From positions 372,001 to 436,000 of the forward strand of contig CANNCL010000001.1 of the NCBI GenBank assembly GCA_947503155.1: a stretch of 64,000 nt of DNA, given 5' to 3'. Of the stretch, positions 1 through 9,400 are shown piece by piece. This DNA is from an uncultured Erythrobacter sp. GTDB lineage: Bacteria; Pseudomonadota; Alphaproteobacteria; Sphingomonadales; Sphingomonadaceae. Made by a program: the position numbers and the translations under genes. Within the stretch, counting starts at the first letter, position 1, and each line of letters begins with the position of its first letter. The notes under the pieces are model-generated. The model worked only from the letters and a program-made list of their open reading frames with translations, made no database searches and was not told the DNA's origin.

Positions 1-446
1 TCTTCGTCGCCCGCGCTGCCGGGATATTCGATCAGGCCGAGGCGTTCAAAACCGTGCTGAACCGAGCCTTCTGTACCCAGATTGCCGCCATGTTTGGCGA
101 ACGCAGTGCGCACGGCGGTGGCGGTGCGGTTGCGGTTGTCGGTTAGCGTCTCGACGATGATCGCGCTGCCTCCGGGCCCGTATCCTTCATAGCGGACCTC
201 TTCGTAATTTTCGTCATCCCCCGCAGTCGCTTTGTCGATGGCGCGCTGGATATTATCCTTCGGCATCGATTGCGCTTTGGCGGTGTTCACCGCGAGGCGC
301 AGACGCGGGTTCATATCAACATCAGGCGTGCCCATTTTGGCCGCCACGGTGATCTCGCGCGAAAATTTCGAAAACAGGTTAGAGCGTTTCTTGTCCTGCG
401 CACCCTTGCGATGCATGATGTTCTTAAATTTGGAATGGCCTGCCAT
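1..446 (-). CDS. yebC: YebC/PmpR family transcriptional regulator (3' end outside window)
   Basis: The reverse strand from the ATG at 446 reads [20 protein letters not shown], the hallmark N-terminus of YebC/PmpR proteins, followed by typical family blocks such as [20 protein letters not shown] and [14 protein letters not shown]. About 148 residues are visible and the C-terminal domain lies beyond base 1. The family comprises cytosolic proteins described as DNA-binding regulators, and more recently as factors that help ribosomes through difficult (for example proline-rich) stretches. The gene is divergent from the CPBP protease gene that starts at 513, so the 66 bp between them must hold both start regions. 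Identification is very secure; the exact role in this organism is not. Confidence 0.95.
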   Translation of the reverse strand, partial: MAGHSKFKNIMHRKGAQDKKRSNLFSKFSREITVAAKMGTPDVDMNPRLRLAVNTAKAQSMPKDNIQRAIDKATAGDDENYEEVRYEGYGPGGSAIIVETLTDNRNRTATAVRTAFAKHGGNLGTEGSVQHGFERLGLIEYPGSAGDE

Positions 447-512
447 TGGTACTTCCCGAGTGAACTCTTTTTTGCGTTTTTAGCTGTAATTGAGAGGCTT
501 CGCATTAGACTG

Positions 513-1313
513 ATGAATGACATGCCGACAAGTCCTGTAACAGAACCCGAAGTCCCGATGACCGCTAACACCGCCATTGGTGATGCTAGCCAGCCCGGAA
601 ATAGCCCCGCGCCAGCCGCCACAATGCGCGGCGAATGGCGGCGATTGGCCGCGTTTTTAAAGCGCCCGTCTCTGGAGGTAAGCGCGCAAAGCGGCGCGCC
701 CTTCACCGTGTTGGCGCGCATTTATGCGCTCGATATGGCGGCGATGTTCGTTCTGATTACGCTTGCTAGTCTAGCAATTGCAGCCGGGATGGAATTGCCC
801 AAGACCGCGCTGGCAGAGGCAGAATTCACCCCGATCATCATTCTTGCAGTTATAGTCGGCGCGCCCGTGCTGGAGGAGGTCGCTTTTAGAAGCTGGCTGT
901 CAGGCAGGCCGGGGCATATTTTCGCGCTGCTGCTTGTCGGCGTGGGCGCTTTTGGGTTTGGCCTTACCAATGCGACTGCGCCGCTTGTGGGGGCTGGTCT
1001 ATTGCTCGCCGCCTTTGCCGGATCGTTCGCGGCGCTTATCATCTTTCGCTACCGTCCGCCCATGCGCTGGTTCGCGGCGCTGTTCCCCGGCTTTTTCTGG
1101 CTCTCCACCTTGGCCTTCGCGCTGGTGCACCTTGCCAATTTTGACGAAGGCTCGCTTGGCATATTGCTGCCGCTGGTGCTGCCGCAGCTGATATTGGGCG
1201 GATTGCTTGGCTATATTCGGGTGCGCGTCGGCCTATGGGCCGCCATCCTGCTCCACGCCGCGCATAACGCCACGGCGCTTGGGATTGCGGCGCTGGCGAT
1301 GGGGATGGAATGA
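513..1313 (+). CDS. CPBP family intramembrane glutamic endopeptidase
   Basis: A 266-aa multi-spanning membrane protein with the three CPBP (CAAX protease and bacteriocin-processing, Abi) motifs: EEVAFRSWL (the EExxxR motif), FALVHLANF (FxxxH) near the middle of the C-terminal half, and HAAHNATA (HxxxN) near the end. The first roughly 75 residues are polar and precede the first membrane segment. The reading frame is open further upstream (to 270), but that part overlaps yebC antisense; the ATG at 513 is the first sensible start. In bacteria such proteins process or protect against small peptides, or act in protein secretion. The substrate cannot be predicted. It ends 5 bp before the convergent YbjQ gene. 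Confidence 0.85.
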   Translation: MNDMPTSPVTEPEVPMTANTAIGDASQPGNSPAPAATMRGEWRRLAAFLKRPSLEVSAQSGAPFTVLARIYALDMAAMFVLITLASLAIAAGMELPKTALAEAEFTPIIILAVIVGAPVLEEVAFRSWLSGRPGHIFALLLVGVGAFGFGLTNATAPLVGAGLLLAAFAGSFAALIIFRYRPPMRWFAALFPGFFWLSTLAFALVHLANFDEGSLGILLPLVLPQLILGGLLGYIRVRVGLWAAILLHAAHNATALGIAALAMGME

Positions 1314-1318
1314 ACGGC

Positions 1319-1666
1319 CTAAACCGAAACAGCCGTCCCGCTTGCCGACACCATCAACATTGATCCAGTGTCACCAATCACTTCGTAATCGAGGTCAATC
1401 CCGACAACCGCATTCCCGCCGCGCGATGCGCATTCGGCCTGCAATTCGGCGATTGCTTCATCGCGGGCTTTCTTCAAAATCCGTTCGTAACTGCCCGATC
1501 TTCCGCCGACCATGTCGCGAATACCGGCCAGAAAATCGCGGAAAATGTTTGCGCCAAGGATGACCTCTCCAACAACGATCCCGTGATATTTCTGGATCGG
1601 ATGCCCCTCAATAGTGGGTGTGGTGGTGACGGTAATCCCGCTCGCATCTTTCCAGTTTTCGGCCAT
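1319..1666 (-). CDS. YbjQ/UPF0145 family putative heavy-metal-binding protein
   Basis: This 115-aa protein shows the conserved pattern of the YbjQ family: [21 protein letters not shown] at the start, [20 protein letters not shown] in the centre, [20 protein letters not shown] and a final [10 protein letters not shown]. The family forms small cytosolic oligomeric beta-rich assemblies; the heavy-metal-binding label is historical and the true function is unsettled. Length agrees with the family (about 105-115 aa). It is probably followed on the same strand by nothing within the window, as it ends against the CPBP protease gene. The GapR-like gene lies 53 bp upstream on the same strand and could share transcription. 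Confidence 0.85.
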   Translation of the reverse strand: MAENWKDASGITVTTTPTIEGHPIQKYHGIVVGEVILGANIFRDFLAGIRDMVGGRSGSYERILKKARDEAIAELQAECASRGGNAVVGIDLDYEVIGDTGSMLMVSASGTAVSV

Positions 1667-1719
1667 GAATTTCGTTCCCTTGTTGCTGTGTTATACACAT
1701 AACACACAGAGCGGGTAAT

Positions 1720-1977
1720 TCAAAGCATTCCGAGCGCGTTCTTATACGTGTCGAGGATCATTTCCTGCTCGCTGCGGTCGTCAGGCTTCATTTTACGAAG
1801 ACGCACGATCTGGCGCATAATCTTCGCATCATAACCGACCGCTTTTGCTTCGGCATAGACATCGCGAATATCGTCGGCGGTGCCCTTTTTCTCTTCTTCC
1901 AGCCGTTCAACGCGCTCGATCAAAAGGCGCAGACGGTCATCGGTTGCGTTGGCATCAGTGTCGGTGGCTTCGGCCAT
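1720..1977 (-). CDS. gapR: GapR-like DUF2312 nucleoid-associated protein
   Basis: This 85-aa protein carries the DUF2312 signature: a long N-terminal helix [20 protein letters not shown], then [20 protein letters not shown] and [20 protein letters not shown]. GapR of Caulobacter is an essential DNA-clamping protein that recognises overtwisted DNA ahead of polymerases and forks and stimulates topoisomerases; it is a marker of alphaproteobacteria. The protein has the usual length, with a short acidic N-terminal tail rich in Thr and Asp. It is divergent from the TIR-domain gene at 2139. Family membership is firm; the gene symbol rests on similarity to the Caulobacter protein. Confidence 0.88.
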   Translation of the reverse strand: MAEATDTDANATDDRLRLLIERVERLEEEKKGTADDIRDVYAEAKAVGYDAKIMRQIVRLRKMKPDDRSEQEMILDTYKNALGML

Positions 1978-2138
1978 GTTTTCGGTGCTCCAAGAGAATC
2001 GGTTTGAGTGTTGCCGCGATGCTTACCATTCTCGCCGCGCGTGCAAAGCAGAGTTGCGCGTATTCTCCACCGGCTTGCACAGGCTTTGCCATGCTGTAGG
2101 GTCGGAACAACTGGGCGGCGGGGGAAAGGGGTGCAGCC

Positions 2139-3149
2139 GTGGTCGATGTTTTCATCTCCTATTCGCGCGACGACAAGGAAAAGGTCGCCGTACTTGCGCG
2201 CATGATTGCGAGCGAGGGGTATGAGGTGTGGTGGGACGCGGACCTGCCCCCGCATATGAGTTACGGCGATGTCATCACCGCCAAAATCGGCGCGGCCAAG
2301 GCGGCCGTGGTCGTGTGGTCCGCAACGGCCGCGAAATCGGAATGGGTCCGGGCAGAGGCCGATGTTGCGCGCAATCAGAAAAAGCTGATTCAAACTGCGC
2401 TTGATGACACGATGCCGCCATTGCCATTCAATCAAATCCAATGCGCTGAGATAGGCGATTGGGACGGAGAGCCGGATCATCGCGGTTGGTCAAAGGTGAA
2501 ACAGAGCCTGGTCGCTTTGTGCGGACCGCGTGAGGCGGAGGCGCAGGGCGAGATTGTTTCGGGGCCGGAATCCCCAGTGGCAACGATAGACGCGCCCAAA
2601 CCAGCGACCAAAGCCGCCGCAAGTTCATCGGCTAAACCGGCACCGAGTTTTAACCCGGCGGCCGCGCCAAAGAAGGGCATGAGTGCGCCGCTGATCATCG
2701 CCTTGGGGTGCGGCGGGTTAACAATATTCGCGGTGATCATGCTGGTTGTGTTGGCGGCGATTGGCGCGTCTCTGGAAGAACCGGAGACCTTCGTTGCCGA
2801 TCCCGGCATGGAAGATATTTTTGAGCCGCAAGAACCCGCCCCACCGCCGGTGAGCGAGCCCGATGGCGATTTTATTCCGCAGCTTGATGGGCGAATGGAT
2901 CAGACACCTCCGGTCACAGATCAACCCGCGATCATAGAGGTGTTCTTGGTCGCGACGGTGCAGGACCCTGACGGCTACACCAATGTCAGAGCCGGTCCTT
3001 CAGCCGACACCGCAATTGTCGGCAGCGTGCAAGTTGGCGATGTGTTTACCACTTATCAGCAAAACACCCTGTGGTGGTCGGTGCTGCTCGAAGACGGGAC
3101 CGAGGGCTATATTTACAACGACCGTATTTTCGTGATTGGGCCTCAATAA
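2139..3149 (+). CDS. TIR domain protein with transmembrane segment and C-terminal SH3-like domain
   Basis: The 336-aa protein has three parts. Residues 1-130 form a TIR domain: box 1 VFISYSRDD, then GYEVWWDADL, and SEWVRAEAD, in which Glu73 sits where TIR NADases carry their catalytic glutamate. After a Pro/Ala-rich linker comes a single hydrophobic segment at about 183-211, then an acidic proline-rich stretch and a bacterial SH3-type domain at about 273-333 (GYTNVRAGPSADTAIVGSV, WWSVLLEDGTEGYI). The positive-inside rule suggests a cytosolic TIR and a periplasmic SH3. The stop codon overlaps the start of the downstream cyclase gene by one base (TAATG), so the two are translationally coupled. 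Inference: a membrane-anchored NAD-consuming or signalling effector controlled by its cyclase partner. No cyclic-nucleotide-binding domain is visible. Confidence 0.85.
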   Translation: MVDVFISYSRDDKEKVAVLARMIASEGYEVWWDADLPPHMSYGDVITAKIGAAKAAVVVWSATAAKSEWVRAEADVARNQKKLIQTALDDTMPPLPFNQIQCAEIGDWDGEPDHRGWSKVKQSLVALCGPREAEAQGEIVSGPESPVATIDAPKPATKAAASSSAKPAPSFNPAAAPKKGMSAPLIIALGCGGLTIFAVIMLVVLAAIGASLEEPETFVADPGMEDIFEPQEPAPPPVSEPDGDFIPQLDGRMDQTPPVTDQPAIIEVFLVATVQDPDGYTNVRAGPSADTAIVGSVQVGDVFTTYQQNTLWWSVLLEDGTEGYIYNDRIFVIGPQ

Positions 3150-4405
3150 TGACGACAAAGAGCGATTTTCCCAATTCAGAACCCAATTCAAAAGGGGTCA
3201 GCCTGGACGCCTCCACCACGGATGGTTTCGCCATGAGCGAAATGGCAGCCCCGCAAACCAGCGCCGAGGATACTGCCAAGAGCGGCAATGTCGCGGTGTT
3301 CTGCGGCCACATGTTCAACACTGGCAGCGAAGCGGAAGTCACGCTTGCCGGGCGCATTCGCGACCAATTGGAGGCCCATGACATTGCGGTGGGCTTTGGG
3401 CCACTCGCTTGCGGCGCAGATATTCTCATCGCAGAAGCTTTGCTGGAACGCGGCGCAGAATTGAACGTCGTCCTGCCTTTTGCAGAGACTGACTTTATTG
3501 CCGAAAGCGTGAGGTGCGGGGGAGAGGATTGGTTGCTGCGCTATGAAGCCTGCCGCGACGCCGCCGCCTCGATCAGTTTTGCGACGCCTTCCGATTATGT
3601 CGGCGATGACAATCAATTCGCTTACAACACCCTTTATGCAATGGGCCTAGCGGTCCTGCGTTCGCAGAAACGCAAATGTGATGCGGTCCAGTTCGCGGTT
3701 GTTTCCGATACATTCGCCAGTTTTTCATCGACCGGCATTGCCGGGACAAAAGCAGATATGCGGCTGTGGCAGGATTTGGGGCGGGAGACGGTTTCAATCG
3801 CTGCTGGCCCGGTCCCGCGCGATCTCAAATTCCCCCAGCGCGAAAAGGTCGGTGATGGAACGCGGCGCGAAATCCGATCCATTATCTTTGCCGATTACAA
3901 GGGGTTTTCGCGGATCGGTGAACGCGTGCTGCCCGATTTTATGAACATCATCATGGGCCGGATTGCCAAAGTGCTGCATGATTTCGGCGACCATGTGGAA
4001 TTTCGCAACACTTGGGGCGATGCGATCTATGCGGTGATCGACGAACCGCGTGTCGCCGCCGCGATCGCACTGAAATTGCAAGAAGAGCTGGCCCATTTGC
4101 CGCCCGGTCTAGTCCCAGAAGGCGCCGTCGCAGGCATGCGAACCGGCGTGCATTACGGGCCGATCTGGGTTGGGACAGACCGGATCACCGGCAACCGGCT
4201 GTGGTACGGAGGCGAGGTCAATCGCACAGCCCGGATTGAGCCGGTGACGCCGGTTGGCGGGGTCTATTGCACCGAAAGCTTTGCAGCGGCGCTGCTGATG
4301 GATGATTGCACGGAATGCAAATTTACGTCCGTCGGCCGGGTCAAATTGCCGAAGAATTACGGCGAAGTTGAACTGTTCAAGCTGGAACGCAGCAATCTGA
4401 TCTGA
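3149..4405 (+). CDS. SLOG-like domain fused to a class III nucleotide cyclase
   Basis: The 418-aa protein begins at the ATG that overlaps the stop of the TIR gene; the open frame upstream of it lies inside that gene. Residues about 46-225 resemble a Rossmann-like SLOG/TIR-type module (VAVFCGHMFNTG, GPLACGADILIAEALLERGA, LNVVLPFAETDFI). Residues about 240-410 are a class III adenylate/guanylate cyclase domain with both metal aspartates (D249 in FADYKGFSRI, D291 in TWGDAIYAV) and the transition-state pair N358/R362 (VNRTARIE), so it is probably active. By motif alignment the base-selecting positions are N287 and L352, rather than Lys/Asp of adenylate or Glu/Cys of guanylate cyclases. This could mean a different nucleotide substrate, as in pyrimidine-cyclase (Pycsar) systems. 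The alignment was done by eye. Confidence 0.82.
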   Translation: MTTKSDFPNSEPNSKGVSLDASTTDGFAMSEMAAPQTSAEDTAKSGNVAVFCGHMFNTGSEAEVTLAGRIRDQLEAHDIAVGFGPLACGADILIAEALLERGAELNVVLPFAETDFIAESVRCGGEDWLLRYEACRDAAASISFATPSDYVGDDNQFAYNTLYAMGLAVLRSQKRKCDAVQFAVVSDTFASFSSTGIAGTKADMRLWQDLGRETVSIAAGPVPRDLKFPQREKVGDGTRREIRSIIFADYKGFSRIGERVLPDFMNIIMGRIAKVLHDFGDHVEFRNTWGDAIYAVIDEPRVAAAIALKLQEELAHLPPGLVPEGAVAGMRTGVHYGPIWVGTDRITGNRLWYGGEVNRTARIEPVTPVGGVYCTESFAAALLMDDCTECKFTSVGRVKLPKNYGEVELFKLERSNLI

Positions 4406-4424
4406 CCCTACTTATCTGACCTGT

Positions 4425-4736
4425 TTACTCCGATGGGTTGAGTTTAATGCTGGCTTCCATCGCGGCCAATTGGTCCTGTGTTGCGGGCGACTGTTTGGTC
4501 GCCTTCCATTCCTCCATCGGCATACCGTGGATCAATGCGCGCGCGGCGGCTTTATCACCGTCAAACCCGCCATCACGGATCCAATCCGACAGGCAATTGC
4601 GGCAAAAACCCGCTAACCCCATCAATTCGATATTCTGTGCATCGTGGCGGTGACGCAAATGCCGAACCAGTCGCCGAAACGCCGCGGCGGCAACCGCATC
4701 ATCGAGACTGTCGAGGGGATCATTGTGTTGGCTCAT
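4425..4736 (-). CDS. DUF1244 domain-containing protein
   Basis: The ATG at 4736 gives a 103-aa soluble protein with the DUF1244 core AFRRLVRHLRHRHDAQNIELM, GLAGFCRNCLSDWI and PMEEWKATKQ. The family is of unknown function and widespread in proteobacteria; the two conserved cysteines in GFCRNCL could bind a metal. The frame stays open upstream to 4772, but the extra residues (MAQQNCNSRKSP) are not family-like. The gene ends close to, and convergent with, the cyclase gene, and is divergent from pyk. No clear function can be given. Confidence 0.8.
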   Translation of the reverse strand: MSQHNDPLDSLDDAVAAAAFRRLVRHLRHRHDAQNIELMGLAGFCRNCLSDWIRDGGFDGDKAAARALIHGMPMEEWKATKQSPATQDQLAAMEASIKLNPSE

Positions 4737-4799
4737 CGGGCTTTTCCTTGAGTTGCAATTTTGCTGTGCCATAGCAGTTCAAACGGGATCAGGAACAGC

Positions 4800-6311
4800 A
4801 TGTCAAAACACGCAAACACACTCTCTGAAACGGAAACGGGCCGCACAATCGGTCCGCGCGGGCGCAAGGTCAAAATCTTGGCGACCATCGGCCCTGCCAG
4901 CCGGTCGCCGGACATGTTGCGCAAATTGTTTAAGGCTGGCGCCGATGCTTTCCGCGTCAATATGAGCCACGGCAACCACGCCGATCACGCCTCTGCGATT
5001 ACCGCGATCCGGGCATTGGAAGAAGAATTCGGGCGCCCGATTGCGATCCTTGCCGATCTGCAAGGGCCCAAGCTGCGGGTTGGCACATTCAAAGACGGCA
5101 AAGCGGTGATCCGCCATTCGGGCCACTTCACGCTCGACCGTGACCCGGCGCCGGGCGACGAAACGCGCGTCTGCCTGCCCCATCCTGAATTGTTCGGCAT
5201 TCTGGAACGCGGGCAACGTTTGCTTATCAATGATGGCAAAATCCGGTTGATAGTGAAGGAAGCCGACGAGAACCGTATTTTCTGTTCGGCAGAAGTTGGC
5301 GGGGTCATCTCTGACCGTAAGGGCGTGAATGTGCCCGATGCGGAGGTGCCGATCCCGGCGCTAACGCAAAAGGATCGCAAAGATCTGGCCTTCGCTGTGG
5401 AGCAAGGTGCGGACTGGATCGCGCTCAGTTTTGTACAGCGGCCCGAAGACATGGCGGAGGCACGCAAATTGGTGGCCGCTCACGCATCCGGCGGTCACGC
5501 GCCCTCGCTTTGCGCTAAGATCGAAAAGCCGCAGGCTATCGGGCGGCTTGATGGGATCATCGAATTGTCTGACAGCATCATGGTCGCGCGCGGCGATTTG
5601 GGTGTTGAGCTTGAGCCGCATGAGGTTCCGCCGCTGCAAAAACGTATCGTTGCCGCCAGCCGTATCGCCGGCAAGCCAGTGATCGTCGCGACACAGATGC
5701 TGGAATCGATGATCGAAAGCCCGATGCCGACCCGCGCAGAAGTCTCTGACGTGGCCAATGCGGTGTATGACGGGGCCGATGCAGTGATGCTTTCGGCGGA
5801 AAGTGCGGCGGGCGAATGGCCAGAGGAATCGGTGTCCATGATGCACCGGATCACCGCTCAGGTCGAACGGGACGAAGGTTATAAGGAACGTATCCGGCTA
5901 CTCGATCCGACGCCCGATGCGACAACGTCCGATGCGCTGGCGCATAGTTGTATGACTATCGCAGAAACCGTCTCGATCAGCGCGATCACGGTGTTCACAT
6001 CGTCTGGTTCCACCGCGCGGCGGGTGGCGCGCGAGCGTCCTTCAACGCCGATGCTGGTGCTGACGCCTTCGATACGCACTGCGCGGCGCGTTGGCCTGTT
6101 ATGGGGTGCCCATGCTGTGCTGACTAAGGACATTGGCAGTTTTGAAGAGATGATTGCAAAGGGCAAACGCATGGCTCTGCGCCACGGATTTGGCGAAGCG
6201 GGGTCGAAACAGATTGTTCTGGCGGGCGTTCCGTTTGGCACGCCGGGCGCGACCAATTTGCTGCATGTCGTAACATTGAGCGGCGCGGAATTGGACGACC
6301 ATCGCGACTAG
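4800..6311 (+). CDS. pyk: pyruvate kinase
   Basis: Pyruvate kinase transfers phosphate from phosphoenolpyruvate to ADP at the end of glycolysis. The 503-aa product has the family blocks in order: KVKILATIGPASRS, FRVNMSHGNH, the active-site signature CAKIEKPQAI with the catalytic lysine, MVARGDLGVELE, VIVATQMLESMIESPMPTRA (magnesium and substrate loop), DGADAVMLSAESAAGEWPEE, and a C-terminal regulatory domain (ITVFTSSGSTARRVARERPS). The start at 4800 was chosen over an upstream ATG at 4761, since the core starts soon after it. A strong hairpin terminator lies 25 bp downstream. The gene stands alone. Confidence 0.97.
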   Translation: MSKHANTLSETETGRTIGPRGRKVKILATIGPASRSPDMLRKLFKAGADAFRVNMSHGNHADHASAITAIRALEEEFGRPIAILADLQGPKLRVGTFKDGKAVIRHSGHFTLDRDPAPGDETRVCLPHPELFGILERGQRLLINDGKIRLIVKEADENRIFCSAEVGGVISDRKGVNVPDAEVPIPALTQKDRKDLAFAVEQGADWIALSFVQRPEDMAEARKLVAAHASGGHAPSLCAKIEKPQAIGRLDGIIELSDSIMVARGDLGVELEPHEVPPLQKRIVAASRIAGKPVIVATQMLESMIESPMPTRAEVSDVANAVYDGADAVMLSAESAAGEWPEESVSMMHRITAQVERDEGYKERIRLLDPTPDATTSDALAHSCMTIAETVSISAITVFTSSGSTARRVARERPSTPMLVLTPSIRTARRVGLLWGAHAVLTKDIGSFEEMIAKGKRMALRHGFGEAGSKQIVLAGVPFGTPGATNLLHVVTLSGAELDDHRD

Positions 6312-6336
6312 CCTGATAGGCGGTCTGACAGCTCAC

Positions 6337-6382
6337 AAAAGAAAGGGGCCCGGCGCTGGATAGCGCCGGGCCCCTTTCTTTT
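6337..6382. terminator. bidirectional intrinsic terminator between pyk and the autotransporter gene
   Basis: A perfect 21-bp inverted repeat (arms 6337-6357 and 6362-6382) with a 4-base GGAT loop. The arm begins with AAAAGAAAGGGG and ends in the complementary CCCCTTTCTTTT, so each strand ends the hairpin with a T-rich run. It lies between two convergent genes and should stop transcription from both sides. Confidence 0.93.
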
Positions 6383-6400
6383 GGCCAATGCCTAAGCGGT

Positions 6401-9400
6401 TTAGAAGCCGATCGTGATCCGTGCGACCGCTGCGTGATCCTGGATCGAACTGCCGTAGAGGCCATCATAAGATACGCCGACAGTCGCGTTGTCGGAAAGG
6501 CTAAAGCTTGCTTCGACCTGAGCGAAACCGGCGCTGCGTGATTGCGGCGCACCGGCAACGGTGAAACGTGTGCCCGGTGCAAACCGCGCGACAGCGGTAG
6601 GCTCAAGATCATTCAGACCATGTTGATAGCCCACATTGCCGTTCAGATTGAACGTCGAATTGCCGCCCAGACCAAAACGCAAGCCAGCGGTTGCCGTGCT
6701 CGAATTGTTGATGCCGCCTTCGAAACGCAGCGCCGCTGGTCCGCCGGCTTCGGCGAATTCATCGGTCGATGCTTCGTTGAACGACAGGCCAACATACGGT
6801 TCTACGCTGCCGCTACCCATTTCAACCGGATAGCCGACTTCGACGAAGCCGTACGTCACCGAGCCATCGTAATTCGCGGTGATGACATCGCCAAAGGTGC
6901 TGAATGAAACCGAACGATTGGTCGAAATATCGCTCGACCCATAACCGCCGCCCGCGCGCAGATTGATACTGCCCAGATCGACGCCGAGATAGGCGGTTAC
7001 ATTGATGGTTTCGATCGTGCCCGCACCGAGCAACGCGGCTGAACTGCCCGCTCTTTCGTCAAGTTCCAGATCGGTCGAGGAATAATTGACCGCTACGCCC
7101 AAGCTGGAACCTTCGCCAACCGATACGTCTGCGCCGATCAAGATGCCGTACCCATCACGGCCCACACCGGCCGCGTTGGAATCGCCATCAATATCGCCGG
7201 TATAACCCCAAGCTTGGCCCCAAATGGAACCGCCCTCAGTCGACGACAAGTGGTTCAGCACCGCGTTGCGAACCAGACGAATGTCTTCGGTCATCGCAGT
7301 GCGAACTGTTGGATGCACTTCACCCGATAGCTGATTGAATGCGTCGCGCGCAGTCGCCGCATCGAGATTGATGATAAGGTTAGGAAGCACCGTGTTGCCC
7401 AGATCCTGAACCGCTTCGCCAACATTCACTTCATTGGGTGTTTGCCCGATGGCTGCGAAATCAACATCATTGCGTTCCAGATTGAGCATCACGGAATTGT
7501 CACCATAGATCAGCTCTGGCGTCAGGAATGCGAGGTTGCTGGTCACGTCATCAAACGTGCCAGAGACACCGCCACCTGCGGTCAGGATGGTGTAATCGGT
7601 TGAGAAATTATACGCCGTGCCGCCCGCAAGGACGTTCACAGTCCCGCCGTCAATCGTTACCGCGCCGGTCGCTGCGAGCAGATCCGACGTGCCATCCGGC
7701 AAAACTTCGACTTCAAACGAAGACGTCGATGCAAAGGTCACATCACCAGCAACGTTCAGCACGCCGATGCTGTTACCCGGAGCAACAGTGCCAGTGATCG
7801 TCAAACCGCCAACTTGGCCAGACCCGCCCAACATGCCGCCTTCATTGACCGTGACAGCAGAAGCGATGCTGCCATTCACGACGAACAAGCCGCCATCAAC
7901 AACAGTACCGCCGGTATAGGTGTGATCGCCGTCCAGAACGAGCGTTCCGCTATCCACTTTGTTGACGCCGCCATCGCCGGTAATCGGTGCAGAGATCGTC
8001 GCGGTGAGACCCGGATCAACGCGGAACGTAGTCAACGCATCATCAATGATCAGTGATCCTGTACCCGATGCGATCTCATAACCACCCGTGATGAATTGGA
8101 TGCCTGTGAAGTTGATGTCGCCATCAACCGTAACCGTGCCAGCGGTGCCGCCAAAGACAGCGAAATTGCTGTTCCAGCGGGCGTTTGTGCTGCCATCGGC
8201 ATTGGTCCAATTCGTATCCGTCAGGTTCCAGCTGCCATTGCCGCCGTCGATTGTGTCATCCGCGGCAATATCCCCGCCATCCCAGAACTGAATATCCGGA
8301 ATGTTCTCTGCCACGAGCAGGTTGACCTGACCGCCAACCGAAGTCTGCACCGTACCTGCGCTGGCATCGACACCCATTGGCAACGTGCCAAGGACAAGGC
8401 CATTATCAGTCAACGCGCCAGTGTAGTCGATCAAACGGTACACACCGATGCCAAAGTTCCCGACATCGTTGATGTTCAATGTGCCATCGAGCGTAAGGTC
8501 GCCATTGACCTGCAAACGGTCGCTGCCCCCCATCATGCCCGGAGCGTCGAGATCAAAGTCGAGGTTCGACAAAGATGAAAGCACCAAATCGCCAGTGGTT
8601 AGCGTGCCCACCGTTCCAACACCGCCAGCCGCGACCGTGCCGCCATCGGCAACGGTCACCGCGCCGGTGGCTGTGCCAGAGCCGGTCAGCGTGCCGCCGG
8701 CGCCAACGCTGGTCGTGCCTGCGACTGAGCCGTCGATCTGTACCGTGCCGCTGATTGCGGTGTTGCCGGTGTAAGTGTTCACACCAGACAGGATCAGCGT
8801 GCCAACATCCAATTGGTTGATGCCACCTGTCCCAGTGATCGCCGCAGCGATTGTGGCCGTCGATCCTTCATCAACCCGCACATTGGTTTCCGCCTCACTG
8901 ATGATGAGCGACCCGGTGCCCGCAGCCAAAGTGTAGCCGTCGGTAACAAATTGCAGGCCGGTGAATTCAATCGCGCCGTCAACTGTGACCGTGCCCGCCG
9001 CGCCTTGGAAAATGGCAAAGTTTTCATTCCACGCAGAATTGCGGTCGCCTTCGGCGCTGGTCCAATTGGTGGTTGTCAGGTTCCAACTGCCGTCGCCGCC
9101 ATCAATTGTGTCGTCGGCGGCGGTGTCTGCGCCATCCCAGAATTGAAGATCGCCAATCGGAACTGCGGACGAGATTACCAAGTTGATCTGCGTCGCAACC
9201 GAGGTCTGCACGGCAGCTTGATCAGAGGTAAAGCCCATTGGCAGAGTGCCAATATCAAGGCCGTTATCCGTCAGCGTGCCGGTGTAATCGATCAACCGGT
9301 AAACACCGATCCCGAATTGGCCGACATCGGTGGTGTTCAAAGTGCCATCCAACGTCAAATCGCCGCCAACATTGATCCGGTCGCTTGTCGTGCCATCGGC

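Noticed and set aside
3071..3148. Start of the cyclase at 3071 rather than 3149
   Set aside because: The extra residues (MVVGAARRRDRGLYLQRPYF) overlap the SH3 end of the TIR gene in another frame. The ATG overlapping that stop codon is the natural coupled start.
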